A stretch of DNA of 64,000 bases from the NCBI GenBank assembly GCA_020848615.1, contig JADLHW010000109.1, positions 1 to 64,000 on the forward strand, in the 5' to 3' direction. A program made the position numbers and the translations under genes. Numbering within the stretch: position 1 is the stretch's first letter; each line of letters starts with the position of its first letter. The notes below the pieces were generated by a model, which saw only the letters and a list, made by a program, of their open reading frames with translations, did not search any database and was not told where the DNA came from. The stretch comes from Thermoleophilia bacterium (GTDB taxonomy: Bacteria > Actinomycetota > Thermoleophilia > Miltoncostaeales > Miltoncostaeaceae). Below, piece by piece: positions 60,155 to 64,000 of this stretch.

Positions 60155-61039
60155 ATGACCACGGAGGACCGCATCACCCCCGCGGGGCCGTACAGCCTCG
60201 CCCGTTCGGCGGCGACGGGCGGCTGCCCCACCCGCCGCCTCGCACGCGGGGCGCTCGTGCTGGCGCTGGATGCGGACGGCGGACCGGCCATCGCCGCCGT
60301 CTCCCAGGCCGCGGACGGTGCGCTCCTGGTGCGCCTCGACGGCCCCGACCCGGCGTCCGCCATGGACCTGCTGCGCCGCTGCCTCGCGGTGGACGTCGAC
60401 CCCACGCCGTTCTACGAGATGGTCCGCGACGACCCGGTCCTGGGCCCCGGCACCCGCCGGCTGCGCGGCATGCGGCCCCTCCCGCTCATGTCCGCCGCCC
60501 ACGCGCTGCTGCGCGGCGTGGCCGGCCAGCTCGTGCGGCAGTCCGACGCCCGCCGCATCGAGTTCGCCGCGGTGCGGGCCGTCGGCCGAGCTCACGGCGG
60601 CCTGCACCTGCCGCTGCGCACCGGGGAGCTGCGCCGGGTGACGGTGCCGATGCTGCAGTCCGCCGGGATGGCGCGGCGGCGGGCCGAGGCGCTGGTGCGC
60701 GCCGTGCGGGCCACCGTACCCGACGGCCTCGCCGCGCTGCCCACCGGCGCGGTCGTCGCCCGGCTGTGCGCGCAGCCCGGCATCGGGCCGTGGACCGCCG
60801 GGGTGGTGTGCACCCTCGGGCTCGGCCGGCTGGACCACGGCGTCGTGGGGGACCTCGGCCTGGTGCGGCACATGTCGCACGCCGAGGGGCGCCTGGTCGA
60901 GGCCGATGAGACGGCGGCCCTCCTGGACCGGTACGCCCCGTTCCAGGCGCTCGCCGCGATGTACCTCATCGCCGGGAGCCCCGCGGCGCGCATCCATGCG
61001 CCCCCGGCCGAGGTCGCGCGCGCGGCGCGGCGCGCATAG
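60155..61039 (+). CDS. AlkA-like DNA glycosylase (HhH-GPD)
   Basis: A 294-residue base-excision repair protein. The N-terminal part is a barrel-like AlkA segment; MSAAHALLRGVAGQLVRQSD matches the HhH-GPD helix that opens the active site; LCAQPGIGPWTAGVVCTLGL is the helix-hairpin-helix, and the following GVVGDLGLVRHM holds the catalytic aspartate, as in DNA-3-methyladenine glycosylase II. It removes alkylated bases. It is divergent from the MOSC gene, with 39 bases between starts. A weak GAGG precedes the ATG. Confidence 0.87.
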   Translation: MTTEDRITPAGPYSLARSAATGGCPTRRLARGALVLALDADGGPAIAAVSQAADGALLVRLDGPDPASAMDLLRRCLAVDVDPTPFYEMVRDDPVLGPGTRRLRGMRPLPLMSAAHALLRGVAGQLVRQSDARRIEFAAVRAVGRAHGGLHLPLRTGELRRVTVPMLQSAGMARRRAEALVRAVRATVPDGLAALPTGAVVARLCAQPGIGPWTAGVVCTLGLGRLDHGVVGDLGLVRHMSHAEGRLVEADETAALLDRYAPFQALAAMYLIAGSPAARIHAPPAEVARAARRA

Positions 61040-61048
61040 GCTCCCCCC

Positions 61049-62782
61049 ATGGCACGACGCCCCATCCGGCGGAAGCGAGGAGGGTGGCCGCGGCGCCCGG
61101 AGCCTCCGGACCCGCTCACCGAGACCCGCGCCCTCATCGCCTCGGGGCGGCCCATGGGGCTCATCGCATACGTGAGCTCGCTCATCGCGGCCCTCGACCC
61201 GCGGGACGCCGACCCCTTCGCGCGTGACGCACCGCGGGACGGTCCGACGCTCACCGACCTCGCCCGCGCCTTCGCCGCCGCCGACGCTCCGGAGAGCACC
61301 GCGCTGCTCACGCTGATCGCCGCGATGTGCGGTGACGCCGATCCGGCCGGGGAGATCCGGGACGAGCTCGGCCGCCGCGGCCACCGGCTGCCGGACTGGC
61401 TCGCCGGGCTCCACGCGACCGAGGTGGAGGGCACGCTGGTGACCGCGCACGCCCTGGGCGACGGGGAGCACGTGATGGCGGGCGTCCGCCTGCCCGGTGG
61501 TCACGGCCTCACGGCACTGGTCTTCGTGGATCACAACATGGGCGGGGTGGCCCGCGACGGGTTCGTGCTGGAGGGTGGCCTGCGGGAGACCGCGGAGACG
61601 GTCACGGCGGTCTCCGACCAGGACACCGCCACCCGGCCCCTCGAGCCGGCGGAGGCCCGGGCCCGGATGGAGGAGGCCATCGCCGCGGGCGCCATCACCC
61701 TCCCGCGGTTCACCTCTGACACGTGGCCCGCGGCCAGGCCGGCGGTCGAGTGGATCTGCCGGATGCTGCCCGAGGGCGGAACCGGCTACGTCCGGCCGGA
61801 GTGGACCGAGCGTGAGCTTGAGGCACTGACCCAGCGGTTCCTGCGGTCCCCGAACGGCCGCGGCGTGGACACGCCCGACGGACGCGACCTGCTGCGTTCG
61901 ATCCTGTGGTTCGGCACCGACTACGGCCCGGGCGACCCGCTGCGGTGGAGCCCGTCGTCGGTGGAGATCCTCATGCTGGACTGGCTCCCGCGGAAGATCA
62001 TCGCCGAGGCGGGGTTCCTGTCCCTCGCCCCGGAGGTGATCGCCGCCTTCGCCCGGTTCTGCCACGAGGAACGTGGCGTCCCCGCGCACCTCACCGCGGA
62101 CACGCTCGCGATGGTCGGCGAGCTCACGCCCGAGTACCTGGACATCGTCGCGTCGCCGCGGTTGCAGGGTCCCATGGCGATCCTGGGCGCGATGGGCGCC
62201 ATCGCGCCGGACGATCCCCGCCACGTGACGGGCGGCGACGACGAGTGGGACTTCGACGCGATCCTGCGCGGCGGGTTGCGTGACGCCGTCGGTGATGCGG
62301 CGGCGCTCCGGGCCCTCCGCACCGATCCGCTTCCCGACGAGCCGTTCCGCTGGGATGGCGTCCCCCACGACATCCGGGGCGCCGTGGAGGAGGTGCTGAC
62401 CCTGACCGACGGGTGCTGCGACGCGCTCCTCGACGCCGAGTGCCGCACCGCCGCCCGCAGGTACCTGGCCGCCGTCGCACGCGACGACCCGAACGTGTTC
62501 CGCCGCCGGGCGCGCGCGGAGACCGCCGCCGCCGCGGTGGTCTGGATCATCGGCATGGCGAACCACGTCGTCGGGCGGCGGGGCGGCATCACCGCGACGG
62601 CGATCGCCCGGCATCTCGGGCTCACGGCCATGCCCACCCAGCGCGCCACGACGCTCCTCGAGGCGACCGGGACGCGGCACCGGGCGGGCGAGGACGTCCA
62701 TCTGGGATCGCCGGAGTACCTCACCTCGCACCGGCGCGCCGAGATCATCGCGATGCGGAACCTGCTGGACGAGGACGACTAG
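61049..62782 (+). CDS. conserved protein of unknown function
   Basis: A 577-residue soluble protein that I do not recognise with certainty. It begins with a basic stretch (RRPIRRKRGGWPRRPEPP), continues through helical domains with SVEILMLDWLPRKIIAEAGF and FARFCHEERGVPAHLT, and ends with RGGITATAIARHLGL, which looks like a helix-turn-helix. Actinobacterial proteins of similar architecture carry uncharacterised C-terminal domains. It starts 9 bases after alkA-like gene and its TAG shares the CTAG at 62779-62782 with the stop of the convergent GNAT gene. Confidence 0.75.
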   Translation: MARRPIRRKRGGWPRRPEPPDPLTETRALIASGRPMGLIAYVSSLIAALDPRDADPFARDAPRDGPTLTDLARAFAAADAPESTALLTLIAAMCGDADPAGEIRDELGRRGHRLPDWLAGLHATEVEGTLVTAHALGDGEHVMAGVRLPGGHGLTALVFVDHNMGGVARDGFVLEGGLRETAETVTAVSDQDTATRPLEPAEARARMEEAIAAGAITLPRFTSDTWPAARPAVEWICRMLPEGGTGYVRPEWTERELEALTQRFLRSPNGRGVDTPDGRDLLRSILWFGTDYGPGDPLRWSPSSVEILMLDWLPRKIIAEAGFLSLAPEVIAAFARFCHEERGVPAHLTADTLAMVGELTPEYLDIVASPRLQGPMAILGAMGAIAPDDPRHVTGGDDEWDFDAILRGGLRDAVGDAAALRALRTDPLPDEPFRWDGVPHDIRGAVEEVLTLTDGCCDALLDAECRTAARRYLAAVARDDPNVFRRRARAETAAAAVVWIIGMANHVVGRRGGITATAIARHLGLTAMPTQRATTLLEATGTRHRAGEDVHLGSPEYLTSHRRAEIIAMRNLLDEDD

Positions 62783-63303
62783 AGGTCGCGCCGGTACCGC
62801 ACCTGCGGGGCCTCGAGGGCGTCCATCGCCTGGTCGGCGCCGTCCGGCGTCCATCCGGCCCGCGCGTAGAACCGCCTGGCACGGGCGTTGCCGCGGAACA
62901 CCCACAGCACCGCCGCCGCGTGACCGTCCCCGCGCATCAGCCCGACGGCCTCCGCCAGGAGTGCCCGGCCCACGCCCGTGCCGATGCGCCGGGGCGCGGC
63001 GTACAACGCGTAGAGCTCGCCGGTCGCGTCCGTCGGATGGCCGTCCTGGGGTCGCACCGGCCCGGTGCACGCGAAGCCGCACACCTCGCCGTCCCGCACG
63101 GCCACCAGGTCGCGACCCCCCGGGATGACGCGGCCGCCGGCCACGAGCTCCACCCAGCGGGCGGTGCGCTCGGTGAGGTCCATGGTGTCCAGCATGCGCC
63201 GCGGCACCAGGCCGCGGTACGCGAACCGCCAGCCGTCGATCTGCACGCGCGCGATGCCCGCGGCGTCCGCCGCCGTGGCCGCCCGGACGACGAGGCCGCT
63301 CAC
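62779..63303 (-). CDS. GNAT-family N-acetyltransferase (second of tandem pair)
   Basis: A 174-residue GNAT protein. Motifs: RAATAADAAGIARVQIDGWR (helix 1), LVAVRDGEVCGFACTG (strands 2-4), ELYALYAAPRRIGTGVGRAL with the acetyl-CoA pyrophosphate loop R-x2-G-x-G, and WVFRGNARARRFYARAGWTP at the end. GTG start overlaps the stop of the upstream paralogue. The acceptor (amino acid, antibiotic or peptide) is unknown. Confidence 0.92.
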   Translation of the reverse strand: MSGLVVRAATAADAAGIARVQIDGWRFAYRGLVPRRMLDTMDLTERTARWVELVAGGRVIPGGRDLVAVRDGEVCGFACTGPVRPQDGHPTDATGELYALYAAPRRIGTGVGRALLAEAVGLMRGDGHAAAVLWVFRGNARARRFYARAGWTPDGADQAMDALEAPQVRYRRDL

Positions 63304-63836
63304 AGGCCCCTGGCGTACCGGACGGCCGGCACCGGCAGGCGCTCGGACTCCTGCTCCCGCAGGCCGCCGTCGGTGACCCACCCCATGCGCTCGTAGAACC
63401 GCCGCGCCCGTTCGTTGCCGCGCAGCACCCACAGCAGGGCGTCCGCATGTCCGGCGTCGCGCAGGCCCGTGACGGATGCGTCCATGAGGGCGCGCCCCAC
63501 CCCGCGACCCCACGCCGACGGCTGCGCATACAGGGCGTACAGCTCGCCGCCGGCGCTGGGCGGCGGCCACAGGTCCGCCCGCGATGGCCCGTGGCACGCG
63601 AACCCCGCGATCTCCCCGTCCACCAGGGCCACGAGGTTCGTGGACCCGGGGTACGCGGCGTCCCCGGACAGGATGGGCCGCCACTGCACCGTGCGGACCC
63701 CCACCGTGGTCGACGCCTGCACGGCGCGCGGCACGAGGCCCCGGTACGCCACCGCCCACGACGCGACGTGCACGCGGGCGATGGCCGCCGCGTCCGCGAC
63801 GGTCGCCTCGCGGATCACCGGCGGCGGGAACGACAT
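63300..63836 (-). CDS. GNAT-family N-acetyltransferase (first of tandem pair)
   Basis: A 178-residue paralogue of the following gene: REATVADAAAIARVHVASWA, LVALVDGEIAGFACHG, ELYALYAQPSAWGRGVGRAL with R-G-x-G-x-G/A loop, and WVLRGNERARRFYERMGWV. The two genes overlap by four bases (GTGA) and have kept the same residues at almost all core positions, so they arose by duplication. It is divergent from the thioesterase gene at the window edge. Confidence 0.92.
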   Translation of the reverse strand: MSFPPPVIREATVADAAAIARVHVASWAVAYRGLVPRAVQASTTVGVRTVQWRPILSGDAAYPGSTNLVALVDGEIAGFACHGPSRADLWPPPSAGGELYALYAQPSAWGRGVGRALMDASVTGLRDAGHADALLWVLRGNERARRFYERMGWVTDGGLREQESERLPVPAVRYARGL

Positions 63837-63888
63837 CACACGTACGCTACCCCGCAGCAGCCACCGGCCACCCCAGGAGGGACCCCGC

Positions 63889-64000
63889 ATGCGGGCGAGC
63901 ATCCTGCAGTCCGTCTTCCCCCAGGACACCAACTCCCTGGGCACCCTGTTCGCCGGCACCCTGGTGGGGTGGATGGACAAGGCCGCGGCCTACGCCGCGA
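63889..64000 (+). CDS. acyl-CoA thioesterase (hotdog fold), 3' end beyond window
   Basis: A partial gene of 37 codons running off the window. It reads SVFPQDTNSLGTLFAGTLVG then WMDKAAAYAA, the conserved first strand and hotdog helix of YciA/acyl-CoA thioester hydrolases, including the catalytic Asp/Asn context (DTNSLGTLFAG). AGGAGG lies seven to eight bases before the ATG. The enzyme would release free acids from acyl-CoA. Confidence 0.85.
   Translation, partial: MRASILQSVFPQDTNSLGTLFAGTLVGWMDKAAAYAA

Noticed and set aside
59459-63529. A minus-strand frame open for over 1300 codons across the AlkA-like and unknown genes
   Set aside because: It is antisense to genes with clear motifs and good starts; open frames of this length are expected in very GC-rich DNA. 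Only its last 218 codons (MOSC gene) are real.
1-64000. tRNA, rRNA, CRISPR arrays, insertion sequences
   Set aside because: No cloverleaf with a CCA-type acceptor, no regularly spaced repeats and no transposase or terminal inverted repeats were seen in intergenic regions.

Overview
The window is uniformly GC-rich DNA with strong G/C third positions, mostly GTG/ATG starts with GGAGG-type ribosome sites, and many stop/start overlaps of the GTGA or ATGA type. Gene content points to an actinobacterial-type Gram-positive-like organism: a small epsilon subunit beside acyl-CoA carboxylase alpha and beta genes, a group 1 and a group 2 sigma factor, an L,D-transpeptidase, and NarL-type two-component genes. 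The tandem secreted lysyl-oxidase-like proteins and the many exported proteins ending in basic Ig/FN3-like modules make a deep actinobacterial lineage such as Thermoleophilia plausible. That placement is inference from gene content.

Bases 1-12500 are housekeeping and regulation: the end of an OmpR-type regulator, a primary sigma factor, FolE2/MptA-type GTP cyclohydrolase, phospholipid genes pgsA-plsY, an ACT-domain regulator, a fused peptide deformylase-HD protein, a SUKH-like protein, an orphan antitoxin-like gene, a secreted propeller-like protein, a zinc alcohol dehydrogenase, a GAF-histidine kinase with its LuxR-type regulator, and moaE-moaD. Bases 12500-16600 hold two tandem secreted lysyl-oxidase-like proteins. 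Bases 16700-25850 are central metabolism: a 34-residue membrane peptide, an acyl-CoA carboxylase operon (beta, epsilon, alpha-biotin), a membrane protein with a destroyed M48 zinc motif downstream of a group 2 sigma factor, a universal stress protein, and sucCD.

Bases 26000-53000 form a large surface-polysaccharide island read in several blocks. A plus-strand run has two GNAT/CelD-type acyltransferases, a Wzz-like/BY-kinase-like protein lacking the Walker A lysine, and a single protein joining a Wzx-type flippase to an O-antigen ligase/polymerase. A minus-strand block has two GT4 glycosyltransferases, a coiled-coil membrane protein and another CelD-like protein. These are followed by a nucleotide-sugar epimerase, a phosphoglycosyltransferase that would start the lipid-linked unit, a sugar aminotransferase with a nucleotidyltransferase, a polysaccharide deacetylase with a PAP2 phosphatase, a GT2, and a second epimerase whose catalytic lysine is replaced. 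Two homologous secreted beta-helix proteins (33636-35369 and 47700-49175) and a P-domain protein are embedded in it. Together these supply nucleotide sugars, start and extend a lipid-linked repeat unit, flip and polymerise it, and trim or bind it outside. No exosortase or PEP-CTERM protein was seen.

Bases 53000-58100 continue with exported proteins: an L,D-transpeptidase and two large FN3/Ig-like proteins with a nearly shared C-terminal module. Bases 58084-64000 return to ordinary genes: a class I aminotransferase, a LapA-like membrane protein, a MOSC protein, an AlkA-like glycosylase, a conserved unknown protein, two tandem GNAT acetyltransferases, and the start of an acyl-CoA thioesterase cut by the window edge. 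I saw no tRNA, rRNA, CRISPR array or insertion sequence.
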